Source: Solidesulfovibrio sp.
GTDB lineage: Bacteria; Desulfobacterota; Desulfovibrionia; Desulfovibrionales; Desulfovibrionaceae
Direction of reading: 5' to 3'
NCBI RefSeq assembly: GCF_038562415.1
Contig: NZ_JBCFBA010000003.1
Span: 26,707-90,706, forward strand
Length of the DNA stretch: 64,000 nucleotides
Position 1 is the first letter of the stretch; the number at the start of each line of letters is the position of its first letter. The notes beneath the pieces are model-generated. The model ran no database searches, had not been told where the DNA came from, and saw only the letters and a program-made list of their open reading frames with translations. Both the position numbers and the translations under genes were made by a program. Below, piece by piece: positions 28,629 through 37,975 of this stretch.

Positions 28629-30230
28629 TCAGTTCTGGTCGAGCAGCAGCGCATTGGCCGGGACGCCCGGCGCGATCCGGGTGAAGACCTCCTGGGGGCC
28701 GTGGTACATGGGGCCCAGCTTGGCCACGACGGGGCCGCCGGAGGCGAACTCGAAGACCACGGGCATGACGATCTGGGGAACGTTGCCCTGCGGGTATCCC
28801 GGCATGATCGCCGAAAAGGCGTCGCCTCCGGTGGACACCAGGCTGGCCGTGTATTGATTGGGCCCCATGGTCATCTCCAGGTGGTCGCCGGCGAGGCTCA
28901 CCGGAAAAACGCCGTAGGCCGGGTTGGAATAGGCTCCGCAATAGGCGGGCAGGGGGCGGGCGGGCGTCGCCGCCTCGCCCGGGGCCGCGGGCGCGGAAAC
29001 CAGGGCCGGCGCATCGGGGCGCAGCTGCTCGAGCGTTCCCAGCAGTTGCCGGGTGGCCGCCGGCGAGGAGCCGAAATAGAGCTCGTAGAATTTGAGCACG
29101 ATCTTGTCGGCGGGGATGCTCCCGCCGGTGACGTTGGACAGCACGGCGATGCCGACGTTGGCATCCGGGGCCAGCAAAATGGCGCTGGCCGAGCCCATGG
29201 CCGCGCCTTCATGGAACAGGATCGGCTGGGGGGAGAAGTCGACGCGCATCCAGCCCGAGCAGTAGGACATGGGCCCCCAGTGGGTCGACATGCCCAGGTT
29301 CGTCCACGGGTTCATGAGGATCTTGGGCGCCTGCAGGTGGCGCATGGCCTCTTGCGCCACGACCCGGCTGGTGCCCAGCCTCCCCTGGGACAGGTTGAAC
29401 CGGAGCCATTGGCCCAGGTCGTTGGCCGAGGAGCGCACGGCCACGGCGCCCATGGCCCGGTCCTGGGCCTGGAACCAGAACCAGTCCGAGGGGATGGGCC
29501 AATAGCCGCTGGTCAGCTTCAGGTGGTTGACGGCCACGTTGTCCATCTGGACCACCGTGGCCTGGCTGGCGCAACTTCTGGTCATGCCCAGCTTGTCGAA
29601 CAGGTTGGCCTTGAGGCTCGCCTCGAAGCTCTGGCCGGTCACGGTTTCGGCGAGCCGCGAGGCCGTGGTGAAGGTGACGTTCTGGTAGGCGTAGCTTGCC
29701 CGAAAACTGGTCACCGGAGTCACGAAGCGCATGCCCCGCAAGCGCGTCTGGGTGGGGTAATTCAGGAATTCCATCAGGGTCAGGGCATCCTCGGGCATGC
29801 CGCTACGATGGGCGAGCAGGTCGTCCACGGCGAACTGGGCCGTGACGTCGGGGTCGGCCATCCGGAATTCCGGGAGCTTGTCCTTGACCAGGGTGTCCCA
29901 GGCCAGCAGGTTCTGGTCGACCAGGCTCGCGATCAGGCCGGCGGTAAAGCCCTTGGTCGTGGAGCCGAGCAGGAACAGCGAATCGGCATCGACCGGCGCC
30001 GGGGCATCCGAGCGCAACAGGCCATGCCCCTCGGCCAGGATCACCACGTCGTTGACGACGATGACCATGGCCCAGCCCGGGGTGCCGAATTCGTCCATGG
30101 CGCTGGCGGCATAGGCCCGCAAGTCGGCCAGCCAGTCGGCCCGGGCCGAGCCGGGACGGCAAACCACCGCCAGAAGCAGCAGGCAAGCCCCAAGCGCGGC
30201 CCGAACAGGCGAGACTCTCCAAAACGGCAT
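28629..30230 (-). CDS. Secreted serine hydrolase, class C beta-lactamase/penicillin-binding-like
   Basis: A 533-residue exported protein. A signal peptide (cleaved near residue 31, at SARA-D) is followed by a beta-lactamase-type fold: S90-T-T-K93 as nucleophile and base, Y182-Q-N184 as the second motif, and HEG in place of the KTG box. The C-terminal part from about residue 410 is a separate small domain of the type found after the catalytic domain in many EstB/Pab87-like proteins. It shares layout and many phrases with the next gene, so the two are tandem paralogues. Such enzymes can be D-amino peptidases, esterases or carboxypeptidases; the substrate cannot be told. Confidence 0.87.
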   Translation of the reverse strand: MPFWRVSPVRAALGACLLLLAVVCRPGSARADWLADLRAYAASAMDEFGTPGWAMVIVVNDVVILAEGHGLLRSDAPAPVDADSLFLLGSTTKGFTAGLIASLVDQNLLAWDTLVKDKLPEFRMADPDVTAQFAVDDLLAHRSGMPEDALTLMEFLNYPTQTRLRGMRFVTPVTSFRASYAYQNVTFTTASRLAETVTGQSFEASLKANLFDKLGMTRSCASQATVVQMDNVAVNHLKLTSGYWPIPSDWFWFQAQDRAMGAVAVRSSANDLGQWLRFNLSQGRLGTSRVVAQEAMRHLQAPKILMNPWTNLGMSTHWGPMSYCSGWMRVDFSPQPILFHEGAAMGSASAILLAPDANVGIAVLSNVTGGSIPADKIVLKFYELYFGSSPAATRQLLGTLEQLRPDAPALVSAPAAPGEAATPARPLPAYCGAYSNPAYGVFPVSLAGDHLEMTMGPNQYTASLVSTGGDAFSAIMPGYPQGNVPQIVMPVVFEFASGGPVVAKLGPMYHGPQEVFTRIAPGVPANALLLDQN

Positions 30231-30269
30231 AGGCTTTCTCCCGGGTTGCGGCGTGGCGATGTCCGCTGC

Positions 30270-31940
30270 TCAAGGTTGCCCTTCGAGCAGCAGGTCGACG
30301 GGCGCGTGGGGGGCGATCCTGGTGAACGTCTCCTCGGGCCCGAGCTTCACGAGCATTCTCGGCGGACCGGTGGCTGACAGGTTTTCAAAACGCACCGGAT
30401 AGACCTCGAAGGTGTCCGGGTAGCCCGGCACATGGAGCGTGAACCCGTCGGGCGGCGCATCGGGCCGCACATCGGGCAGCAACGGGGTTTGCAAATGACG
30501 CGGCCCCATGGTGACCTCCAGGTGGTCGCCCGATACGCGCACGCCGAACGGGCCATAGGCCGGATGGAGGTAGGTCCCGGTATAGGCGGCCAAGGGCCGG
30601 ATGGCGGCCCGCCCCGTGGCCGGGGCCGGGGCGGCGGCGGGCTTGGCGGTTTCGGCCGCCAGGCGGGCCATGTTTTTTTCGAACTCCCCGGCCGGCACGT
30701 CGCGCTTGAGGTAGAGGTCGTAGAACTTGAAGGCGATCTTGGCCGTGGCCAAGGTCCTGTCGAGCAGGGCCGGGGGGATCGCGGACGGGTCCAGGACGGA
30801 GAGCCCGCCGACGTTGGTGAGCACCACGATGCCGGCGCTGCCGTAGCCGTCGCTGCCCCCGGGGATGAGGCCGATGCGGGTCTTGAACCCGTCGGAAGTC
30901 CCGTCGTGGGAAAGGAAGGGCCGGGGCGAGAAGCCGTAGTAGAACCAGCCGTCGGCGTAGGAGACCGGGCCCCAGTAGGGCGAGTCGGTGCCGTGGGCCC
31001 AGGGGTTGACGAGGGTTTTCGGAGCCTGCAGCGCGCGCATGGTCTGCGTCTCGACGAGGCGTTTCCCGGCATACGTCCCCATGGCCAGGTTGAGGCGCAG
31101 CCACTGGGCCATGTCCCGGACGCTGGAGCGGATGGCGCCGGCGGTCAGCTGGTTGTCCATGACGTAGCCGTTGACCCAGTCGTGGGGGATGGGCCAGAGG
31201 CTGCCGTTTTCCAACAGGCAGTGCCCGGTGGCGGCATTGTCCATGGCGTACATTTCCGCCTGGGTGGTGACGCTGCGGGTCATGCCCAGGGGCGTGAAAA
31301 TGCTCTCGGAAAGATGCGCGGCCCAGGTTTCGCCGGTCAGGGCCTCGATGAGTTTCGAGGCCGCCGTGTACATGACGTTTTGATAGGCGAACGTGCCGCG
31401 GAAGATGGCGTCCGGGTTCTCCGGCGGCTCGAACCGGATGCCCCGCACCATGTCGTCCGTCGAATAGCCCAACTCCATCATGCCGTACATGGTATAGGCC
31501 GGCAGCCCGCTGCGGTGGGTGAGCAGGTCTTCCACCTGGAATTGCGTGTTCACCCAGGGATTGAACATTTGAAAGGCCGGCAGGTGCTTGCTGACCAGGT
31601 CATCCCAGGCCAGCCGGCCCTGGTCCTTGAGGATGGCCAGCTGGACGGCGCCAAAGGCCTTGGAGCAGGAGCCGATGCCGAAGACCGTGTCGGCGTTGAC
31701 CAGGGGGGAGGCGGGGTCGGCGGACAAGCGGCCAAAGCCCTTGGCATAGATGACCGCGTCATTTTGCACGATCGCCATGGCCATGCCGGGGATGGCCGCC
31801 TCGGCCATGGTGGCGACGGCATACGCTTCCAGGTCGGCGATCCAGTCGGCTCGGGCCGGCCCGGGAAGGAAGAGCAGGGCCATGGCCAGCAAACAAACCC
31901 GAAACACGCCGTTGCTTCGTTGCATCACCCGGGGTGCCAT
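30270..31940 (-). CDS. Secreted serine hydrolase, tandem paralogue of the downstream gene
   Basis: A 556-residue exported protein with the same layout as its downstream neighbour. The signal peptide ends near PARA-D; the active site reads S91-C-S-K94, Y186-Q-N188 and HDG. Shared phrases such as DLLTHRSGLP, WAHLSESIFTPLGMTRS and WLRLNLAMG show common ancestry, but the paralogues have diverged well beyond a recent duplication. AGGAG lies seven bases before ATG 31940; upstream in-frame ATGs enter a non-coding region. With 39 bases between stop and next start, the two genes are likely one transcript. Confidence 0.87.
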   Translation of the reverse strand: MAPRVMQRSNGVFRVCLLAMALLFLPGPARADWIADLEAYAVATMAEAAIPGMAMAIVQNDAVIYAKGFGRLSADPASPLVNADTVFGIGSCSKAFGAVQLAILKDQGRLAWDDLVSKHLPAFQMFNPWVNTQFQVEDLLTHRSGLPAYTMYGMMELGYSTDDMVRGIRFEPPENPDAIFRGTFAYQNVMYTAASKLIEALTGETWAAHLSESIFTPLGMTRSVTTQAEMYAMDNAATGHCLLENGSLWPIPHDWVNGYVMDNQLTAGAIRSSVRDMAQWLRLNLAMGTYAGKRLVETQTMRALQAPKTLVNPWAHGTDSPYWGPVSYADGWFYYGFSPRPFLSHDGTSDGFKTRIGLIPGGSDGYGSAGIVVLTNVGGLSVLDPSAIPPALLDRTLATAKIAFKFYDLYLKRDVPAGEFEKNMARLAAETAKPAAAPAPATGRAAIRPLAAYTGTYLHPAYGPFGVRVSGDHLEVTMGPRHLQTPLLPDVRPDAPPDGFTLHVPGYPDTFEVYPVRFENLSATGPPRMLVKLGPEETFTRIAPHAPVDLLLEGQP

Positions 31941-32378
31941 CAGCCACTCCTTCGATGGGGGGTTGCGGAACGCCTGCTTTCCCGTAACCGGAGGCAATAC
32001 CTTGTCGATGTGGCGCTTTCCCATGACATTTCGTGATGATACGACGCTTAAAGAGAGGCCGTGGTCCATGCAACTTTGCCAGAAAGGTGATTTCCTGGCC
32101 TTTCTTTCTCCCCCAGTCCGGCCGTGTTTGAAGCGTTCGCGGTACCTTGAAAACCTGTCGCTTCGAAAGCGTTTACACGCTACAGCGAATCGCCGCCGGA
32201 TACAAGAAGTGTTCGAAGGCCTGGTCGTCTGCAAGGGGCCAGGCCTTGTCCTGGTATTCTTTCTCTGGTCACGGGGACAATGTTCTGTGATCGAACGTGG
32301 TGAATGCCACGATTCGCGCCGCGCCGTTGAATTGGCGATTGCCGCCAGAGTCAGGCGCCACGGTCTATTGCGGAAGCA
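31941..32378. other. Gene-free gap upstream of the serine hydrolase pair
   Basis: About 440 bases with lower GC than the surroundings. It holds the ribosome site of the upstream serine hydrolase and the 3' side of the valS terminator. Short open frames cross it, but none has a start signal or protein-like composition. I see no RNA gene. A promoter for the hydrolase pair must lie here; no convincing -35/-10 pair was found. Confidence 0.5.
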
Positions 32379-32410
32379 CAAAAAACGGGCGGCCCCTTCC
32401 GGAGCCGCCC
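32379..32410 (-). terminator. Rho-independent terminator of valS
   Basis: Arms GGGCGGC and GCCGCCC around a short loop. On the minus strand the hairpin is followed by TTTTTTG. It starts 27 bases beyond the valS stop. A CTTTTT on the other side could let it work in both directions. Confidence 0.8.
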
Positions 32411-32437
32411 GCCTCTTTTTCGTTTTGCCAGGCCAAG

Positions 32438-35104
32438 TTATTCGGCCATCAATTTCCGAATCCGGTCCTTGAGTTCGCGTAGCCTTGCCAGGCGTTCGCC
32501 CAGCGCCTCCTGCTTCTCGCGTTCCTTGGCCACCACCTCGGCCGGGGCGCGGGAGACGAAGTCGTCGTTGCCGAGCTTTTTCTCGACAACCGTCAGCTCC
32601 TTGACCGTTTTGACCTCTTCCTTGGACAGCCGCAGAAACTCCACGTCGAAATCCACCGCGCCGGACAGGGGCACGAACAGCGCGCACGTGCCGGCCGCCG
32701 TCGAGGCCGAGGCTTTCGGCGCGACCACGTCCGGCCCGGCCGTGAACGCCTCCAGCTTGGCCAGGAAAACGATCATGGCCGCGTTGGCCGTCAGCGCCGC
32801 CGCCTGCTTCCCGTCCTCGGTATGCACCAGCGCCGTGAGCTTGAGCCCGGGATTGATGTTGAGCTCGGCCCGGATGTTGCGCACGCCCACCACCACGGCC
32901 TTGACCAGCTCCATGGAGGCCTCGGCCGCCTCGGACACAAGCCCCGGCCGCGCCTCGGGAAAAGGCAGGCGGGCCAGGTTGGGCTCGGTGGTGCCCGGCA
33001 GCTTGCTCCAGATCTCCTGGGTGACGAAGGGCATGAAGGGATGCAGGAGGGTCAGGACTTCCGCGAGCACGGTGGCCAGCACGCGCTTGGCCGCGCCCTT
33101 TTTGGCCTCGTCCTCGCCGCCCAGGTCCACCTTGGCCATCTCCAGGTACCAGTCGCAGAATTCGCGCCAGAAAAAGCCGTAGAGTTCCTGGGCCGCCTCG
33201 TTGAACTGGTAGCCCTCGATGGCCGAGGACACGGTCGTTTTGAGCCGCTCCAGGCGCGAAAGGATATAGGCGTGGCACAGCCCGGCCTTGGCCGCCTCGG
33301 CCGGGTCCAGGTCGGGCACGCCGCCGGACAGGTGCAGGAGCGCGAACCGGGCCGCGTTCCAGATCTTGTTGACGAAGTGGCGGTAGCCCTCGATGCGCTC
33401 CTCGGACAGCTTGATGTCGCGGCCCATGGCGGCGAAGGCGGCCAGGGTGAAGCGCAACGCGTCCGTGCCGTAGCGGTCCATCATCAGCAGCGGGTCGATG
33501 ACGTTGCCCAGCGACTTGCTCATCTTCTTGCCGTCGGCGTCGCGCACCAGGGCGTGGATGTAGACCTGGCGGAAGGGCACCTCGTGGCGGAAGTGCAGGC
33601 CCATCATCATCATCCGGGCCACCCAGAAAAAGAGGATGTCGAAGGCCGTGACCAGCACCGAGGTGGGGTAGAAGGTCGCCAGCTCCTTGGTCTCGTCGGG
33701 CCAGCCCATGGTGGAAAAGGGCCACAGGGCCGAGGAGAACCAGGTGTCCAGCACGTCGGGGTCGCGCGTGAGAAGCGTGCCGCCGCAGGCCGGACATTCG
33801 GTCGGGTCCTGGCGCGAGACGATGAGCTCGCCGCAGGCGTCGCAGGTCCAGGCCGGAATGCGATGCCCCCACCAGATCTGGCGCGAGACGCACCAGTCGC
33901 GGATGTTGTCGAGCCAATCGTAGTAGGTCTTGGTCCACTGGTCGGGCAGGATGGTGGTGTCGCCGCGCTCCACGGCCTGCCGGGCCACCTTGGCCAGGGG
34001 GCCGGTTTTGACGAACCACTGTTTGGAGACATAGGGCTCGATGACCGTGCGGCAGCGGTAGCACTCGCCCACGTTGTGCTCGTAGTCGCGGATGTCGTCG
34101 AGCAGCGTCAGGTCCTTGAGGTCGTCGACCACGGCCTTGCGCGCGGCCAGCCTGTCCAGGCCCCGGTACTTCTCGGGCGCGTTTTCGTTGATGCGCCCGG
34201 CCTCGTCCTGGACGGAAATGACTTCCAGGCCGTGTTTGCGGCCCAGCTCGAAGTCGTTCATGTCGTGGGCCGGCGTGACCTTGAGGCAGCCGGTGCCGAA
34301 TTCGCGCTCGACGTAGGCGTCGGCGATGATCGGGATGCGCCGGCCGACCAGGGGCAGGATGGCGTATTTGCCGACGAAGGCCTTGTAGCGCTCGTCGTCG
34401 GGGTGCACGGCCACGGCCGTGTCGCCAAGCAGCGTCTCGGGCCGGGTGGTGGCGATGGTGACGAAGGTGTCCGTGCCCTCCACGGGGTAGCGGATGTGGT
34501 AGAGCTTGCCGATGTGCGGCGCGTATTCCACTTCCAGGTCGGCCAGGGCGGTGTGGCAGCGCGGGCACCAGTTGATGATGTAATCGCCCCGGTAGAGCAG
34601 CCCCTCTTCGTAGAGGCGCACGAAGACTTCGCGCACGGCCCGCGACAGCCCTTCGTCAAAGGTGAAGCGCTCGCGGGTCCAGTCGACGGAGGCCCCGATC
34701 CGCTTGATCTGGTTGAGGATCTTGCCGCCGTATTGGGCGCGCCACTCCCAGACCCGCTCGACGAAGGCCTCGCGGCCGAGTTCCTCGCGGGATTTGCCCT
34801 CGGCGGCCAGCGACCGTTCCACCACGTTTTGGGTGGCGATGCCGGCGTGGTCCGTGCCCGGCACCCACAGGACCTTGCGGCCCCGCTGGCGGTGGTAGCG
34901 GCACAGGATGTCCTGGATGGTGAGGTTGAGGGCATGGCCCATGTGCAGGGCGCCGGTGACGTTGGGCGGCGGGATGACGATGCTGTAGGGCTCGCCCGGG
35001 CCGTCGGGGTCCGGGGTGAAGCTCTTTTCGTCCTGCCAGTACGCGATCCAACGGGCTTCGACGTCGGCCGGCTCGTATCCCTTGGGGAGGGCCTCGCTGG
35101 TCAT
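32438..35104 (-). CDS. valS: Valine--tRNA ligase
   Basis: An 888-residue class I aminoacyl-tRNA synthetase that joins valine to tRNA-Val. The HIGH motif is HMGH at residues 54-57 in PPPNVTGALHMGHAL, and KMSKS is at 527-531. The CP1 editing domain lies between, and a C-terminal coiled coil (ending LARLRELKDRIRKLMAE) binds tRNA, as is normal for ValRS. A zinc-type CxxC pair (CDAC, CPAC) is in the insertion. AAGGAG stands before ATG 35104; a longer frame upstream lacks such a site. A terminator follows and a promoter is visible upstream, so it is a single-gene unit. Confidence 0.97.
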   Translation of the reverse strand: MTSEALPKGYEPADVEARWIAYWQDEKSFTPDPDGPGEPYSIVIPPPNVTGALHMGHALNLTIQDILCRYHRQRGRKVLWVPGTDHAGIATQNVVERSLAAEGKSREELGREAFVERVWEWRAQYGGKILNQIKRIGASVDWTRERFTFDEGLSRAVREVFVRLYEEGLLYRGDYIINWCPRCHTALADLEVEYAPHIGKLYHIRYPVEGTDTFVTIATTRPETLLGDTAVAVHPDDERYKAFVGKYAILPLVGRRIPIIADAYVEREFGTGCLKVTPAHDMNDFELGRKHGLEVISVQDEAGRINENAPEKYRGLDRLAARKAVVDDLKDLTLLDDIRDYEHNVGECYRCRTVIEPYVSKQWFVKTGPLAKVARQAVERGDTTILPDQWTKTYYDWLDNIRDWCVSRQIWWGHRIPAWTCDACGELIVSRQDPTECPACGGTLLTRDPDVLDTWFSSALWPFSTMGWPDETKELATFYPTSVLVTAFDILFFWVARMMMMGLHFRHEVPFRQVYIHALVRDADGKKMSKSLGNVIDPLLMMDRYGTDALRFTLAAFAAMGRDIKLSEERIEGYRHFVNKIWNAARFALLHLSGGVPDLDPAEAAKAGLCHAYILSRLERLKTTVSSAIEGYQFNEAAQELYGFFWREFCDWYLEMAKVDLGGEDEAKKGAAKRVLATVLAEVLTLLHPFMPFVTQEIWSKLPGTTEPNLARLPFPEARPGLVSEAAEASMELVKAVVVGVRNIRAELNINPGLKLTALVHTEDGKQAAALTANAAMIVFLAKLEAFTAGPDVVAPKASASTAAGTCALFVPLSGAVDFDVEFLRLSKEEVKTVKELTVVEKKLGNDDFVSRAPAEVVAKEREKQEALGERLARLRELKDRIRKLMAE

Positions 35105-35153
35105 TGTGCGCTCCTTCGAAAAAACGCGGCGCGTTGCGTCGCTTCGGCGGCCC

Positions 35154-35182
35154 TGGATACAAGAGATTGCGGCCAATGTCAC
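35154..35182 (-). promoter_or_regulatory. Possible sigma-70 promoter of valS
   Basis: On the minus strand GTGACA (35182-35177), 17 bases, then TATCCA (35159-35154), about 50 bases before the valS ATG. Five of six -35 bases match consensus; the -10 is weaker. No T-box leader is visible. Confidence 0.42.
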
Positions 35183-35295
35183 GGCCCGGCCGGCCCTTTG
35201 GGCCGTGGCCGCCCGAACGGCCCCGGCGAAGGCCCTGCCCGGGGAAGTGCAAGACGCCTGTTGCCTGCGGCGCGCGGTCTTTGTAGGCTTCGCCC

Positions 35296-36543
35296 ATGGC
35301 CGCGCCCATCCGGGTCCTGTGGGACCATTCGCATCTGTGGGGTCTGCTGCTGTGCCGGGGGCTGGCCGCCCTGGGCGCGGACTTTTCGCCCATAACCAGC
35401 CGGGAGGTGGCCGAGGGGGCCTTGTGGCGCGATCCGCCGCGGCTTTTTTGCGTGCCCGGCGGGTTCGCCCGGCGCAAGTTCGCCGCCCTGGGTCCGGCCG
35501 GCGTGCGGGCCGTGCGCGGCTACGTGGCCGGCGGCGGCTGCTACTGCGGCTTTTGCGGCGGGGCCGGGCTGGCGCTGTCCCACGCCGACGGGCTGGGGCT
35601 GTGCTCCTGGACCCGCCTGGCCTTCGCCGACCGCCTGGACCACCTGGTCAGCGGCCACGTGAAGCTGCGCCTGGACCCGGATTCGCCGCTGTGCCCGCCG
35701 TTCCTGCCGCCGTCGCTGACCGTGCCGGTGTGGTGGCCGGCCGGCTTCGCGCCACCGCAGGGCGAGGCCGATCCCGACGTGGTGGTGGTGGCGGCCTACG
35801 CCGGGGCCGGGCCGGACCTGATGCTGGCCGACATCGCCCTGGGGGCCATGCCCGAGGAGCGGCTCGCGGCCTGCCGCCGGCGCTTCGGCCTGCGCCTGAC
35901 GCCGGCCTTTCTCGAGGACGGGGCCTGCGTCGTGGCCGGCCGCTTCGGCCAGGGCCGCTACGTCCTGTCCCACGCCCACCTGGAGACCCCGGACTCGCCC
36001 GAGGCCAATGCCTGGCTGGCCCACCTGCTCGGGTTTCTGGCCCGGGCCGACGGGCTGGACTCCCGCGTGCCGGCCTGGGAACCGCAAGGCGACCCCGTGC
36101 GCTTCGACGACCGCCACCTGGCCGAGGCCAGGCGGGCCATGGACCGGGCCATCGCGGCCGGCCTGGCGGCCAGGCTCCTTTTTCGGCGCAACAGCTGGCT
36201 GCTCGGCTGGCGGCCGGGCATGCCCGGCTTTTCCCTGTCCAACCTGGCGGCCATGCTGGCCGGCGCGGCGGCCCTGGCCCCCACCGCAGCGGCCGTGGCC
36301 TACTGGCGCGAAGTCGGGCCGGATTTCGCCGCGCGCCTGGCCGCCTTCACCGACCGCCTGGAGGTCTATTTCCCGGCCCGGCGCCTGGAGATCACCCTGT
36401 CGCTGGTGGACGGGCCGGACCGGGCCGAGGCCGACCTCGCCGCCGAGGGCCGGGAGCTTTTCGGCCGGGCACCGGGCGGCGGCGGCCTGTGCGGCGAGCT
36501 GGCCGAGGTCCTCGACGGCCTGCTGTGGCGCCTGTTGTCCTGA
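35296..36543 (+). CDS. BPL_N-domain protein, glutamine-amidotransferase-like
   Basis: A 415-residue soluble protein. Its first 200 residues look like the BPL_N domain, a class I glutamine-amidotransferase-like fold found at the N-terminus of some biotin protein ligases: VLWDHSHLWG, FCVPGGFARRKF and a nucleophile elbow GFCGG with Cys87. A later HAHLETPDSPEANAW resembles the region of the catalytic His. The last 200 residues are helical and unrecognised. There is no biotin ligase domain, so its reaction is unknown. It is divergent from valS and has a neighbour on the other strand at its 3' end. Function is not assigned. Confidence 0.72.
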   Translation: MAAPIRVLWDHSHLWGLLLCRGLAALGADFSPITSREVAEGALWRDPPRLFCVPGGFARRKFAALGPAGVRAVRGYVAGGGCYCGFCGGAGLALSHADGLGLCSWTRLAFADRLDHLVSGHVKLRLDPDSPLCPPFLPPSLTVPVWWPAGFAPPQGEADPDVVVVAAYAGAGPDLMLADIALGAMPEERLAACRRRFGLRLTPAFLEDGACVVAGRFGQGRYVLSHAHLETPDSPEANAWLAHLLGFLARADGLDSRVPAWEPQGDPVRFDDRHLAEARRAMDRAIAAGLAARLLFRRNSWLLGWRPGMPGFSLSNLAAMLAGAAALAPTAAAVAYWREVGPDFAARLAAFTDRLEVYFPARRLEITLSLVDGPDRAEADLAAEGRELFGRAPGGGGLCGELAEVLDGLLWRLLS

Positions 36544-36556
36544 ACGGGGCTTCGCC

Positions 36557-36856
36557 TCAGGGCAGGTTGCAGGCCCGCCGGCAGCGCTCGCGGGCGATGT
36601 CGTCCGGCAGGCCCAGGTGGGCGGCCACGCAGGCCTGGCACAGGCTCGGCGGCTGGCCGAGTTCCAGGCCCCGGTCCCTGGCGTTTTCCAGCACCATGGC
36701 GAAGACCGCCTCGGCCAGGTCGGCCCGGGCCGGCGTAGCGGCTTGGAAACGTTGGGGCGCGGCCGGGCTGGCCGAAGGATGTTCGGTCCCGGCCAGGGAG
36801 AGGAAAACGAGGGCCGCAAGGGCGGCGCCGGGCAGGATGTTCTTGACAACGGACAT
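36557..36856 (-). CDS. Small exported Cys-containing protein, unknown
   Basis: A 99-residue protein with an N-terminal hydrophobic signal (NILPGAALAALVFLSLAG) and a mature part ending in CQACVAAHLGLPDDIARERCRRACNLP. The spacing CxxC then CxxxC resembles a small metal- or disulfide-bonded helical hairpin. GGGAGG is six bases before the ATG. It converges on the BPL_N gene and is divergent from the LysR gene. No family was recognised; the signal peptide and Shine-Dalgarno make it a credible gene. Confidence 0.6.
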   Translation of the reverse strand: MSVVKNILPGAALAALVFLSLAGTEHPSASPAAPQRFQAATPARADLAEAVFAMVLENARDRGLELGQPPSLCQACVAAHLGLPDDIARERCRRACNLP

Positions 36857-37036
36857 GTCGCGCCTCCCGCAACGAGGGGTTGCGCCCGGCCTTTACGACG
36901 GGCCGGGCCTGTGCCATAGGCCAATCGAGCTACGAACCGGATGTAGCAGGCCGTCGGGCTGGCGATCCAATCGCAATGCCGGAAGCAGCGCTTCGGCAAT
37001 CCCGAAGGCCGGCCAAGCGACGCCGGGAGGGGCGTT

Positions 37037-37936
37037 GTGGAATACTACCATCTGCGGACTTTCGTGGCCGTGGCCGAGGAAGAGCACCTCACCCGGGCGG
37101 CCGAGCGTTTGCACGCCAGCCTGCCGGCGGTCAGCGCCCATGTGAAAGGCTTGGAAGACGAGCTGGGGGTGCCGCTTTTCATGCGCACGCCCCGGGGCAT
37201 GCGCTTAACCGGCGAGGGCCGGGCGCTTCTGGCCGAGGCCAGGCAGGCCCTTGGCAGCCTGGAGGCCGTGCGCGAGCGCGCCGGGGCGCTGCGGCGCGAG
37301 GTCACCGGCCTGGCCCGCATCGGGCTCAATAACGAAGCGGCCCGCATGCGCGTGCCCGAGCTCCTGACGCTCCTGTCACGGCGCCATCCCGGGGTGGAAG
37401 TCCATCTGGTCAATTCCAGTTCGCCGCGCATCCTGGAGGCCGTGCGCCAGGGCAAGCTCGACCTGGGCTTCGTCTACGACAACATCATCGAACCGGAGCA
37501 CGAGGTCGCGGCCACGCCCCTGGAGGACGTGCCCATGGCCGTGGTCGGCCCCACGTCCTGGGCGCCGCGGGTGTGCGAGGCGGGCTGGGAGGCCCTGGCC
37601 GCCATGCCCTGGGTCTGGTTTTCGGAGCGCTGTCCGTTCCAGTTCCTGCTGGAGGAGGCGTTTTCCTGCCGCGACCTGGCCATCAACAAGGTCATGGCCG
37701 GGGACAACGACGCCACCTTGCGCACCATGGTGGCCGCCGGTCTGGGCCTGACGCTTTTGCGGCGCGACGACGCCCTGGACGCCCAGGCCGCGGGCGAGGT
37801 CTGCCTGTGGGGGCGCGAGGGGCTCGCCTTGGGGCTTTCCCTGGTCCATCGGCGGGAGAGGGCCGCGGACCGGGTGGTGGCGGCGGTGGCCGGCGCCGTG
37901 GCCGAGGTCTGGGGACTGCCGGGGCGCCGGCGCTGA
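37037..37936 (+). CDS. LysR family transcriptional regulator
   Basis: A 299-residue regulator that starts at GTG with a strong GGGAGGGG upstream. The winged helix-turn-helix covers residues 1-60 (YYHLRTFVAVAEEEHLTRAAERLHASLPAVSAHVKGLEDELG). The effector-binding part from about 90 to the end has the usual two-lobed pattern with GLARIGL and AAGLGLTLLRRD. LysR proteins mostly control a divergent neighbour, here the small exported protein at 36557-36856, and their own gene. The downstream membrane proteins start 39 bases later and may also belong to its regulon. The effector is unknown. Confidence 0.9.
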   Translation: MEYYHLRTFVAVAEEEHLTRAAERLHASLPAVSAHVKGLEDELGVPLFMRTPRGMRLTGEGRALLAEARQALGSLEAVRERAGALRREVTGLARIGLNNEAARMRVPELLTLLSRRHPGVEVHLVNSSSPRILEAVRQGKLDLGFVYDNIIEPEHEVAATPLEDVPMAVVGPTSWAPRVCEAGWEALAAMPWVWFSERCPFQFLLEEAFSCRDLAINKVMAGDNDATLRTMVAAGLGLTLLRRDDALDAQAAGEVCLWGREGLALGLSLVHRRERAADRVVAAVAGAVAEVWGLPGRRR

Positions 37937-37975
37937 TCCGGACATTTTGGTTTTTTTCGGGGGAGAAGGAAACGT

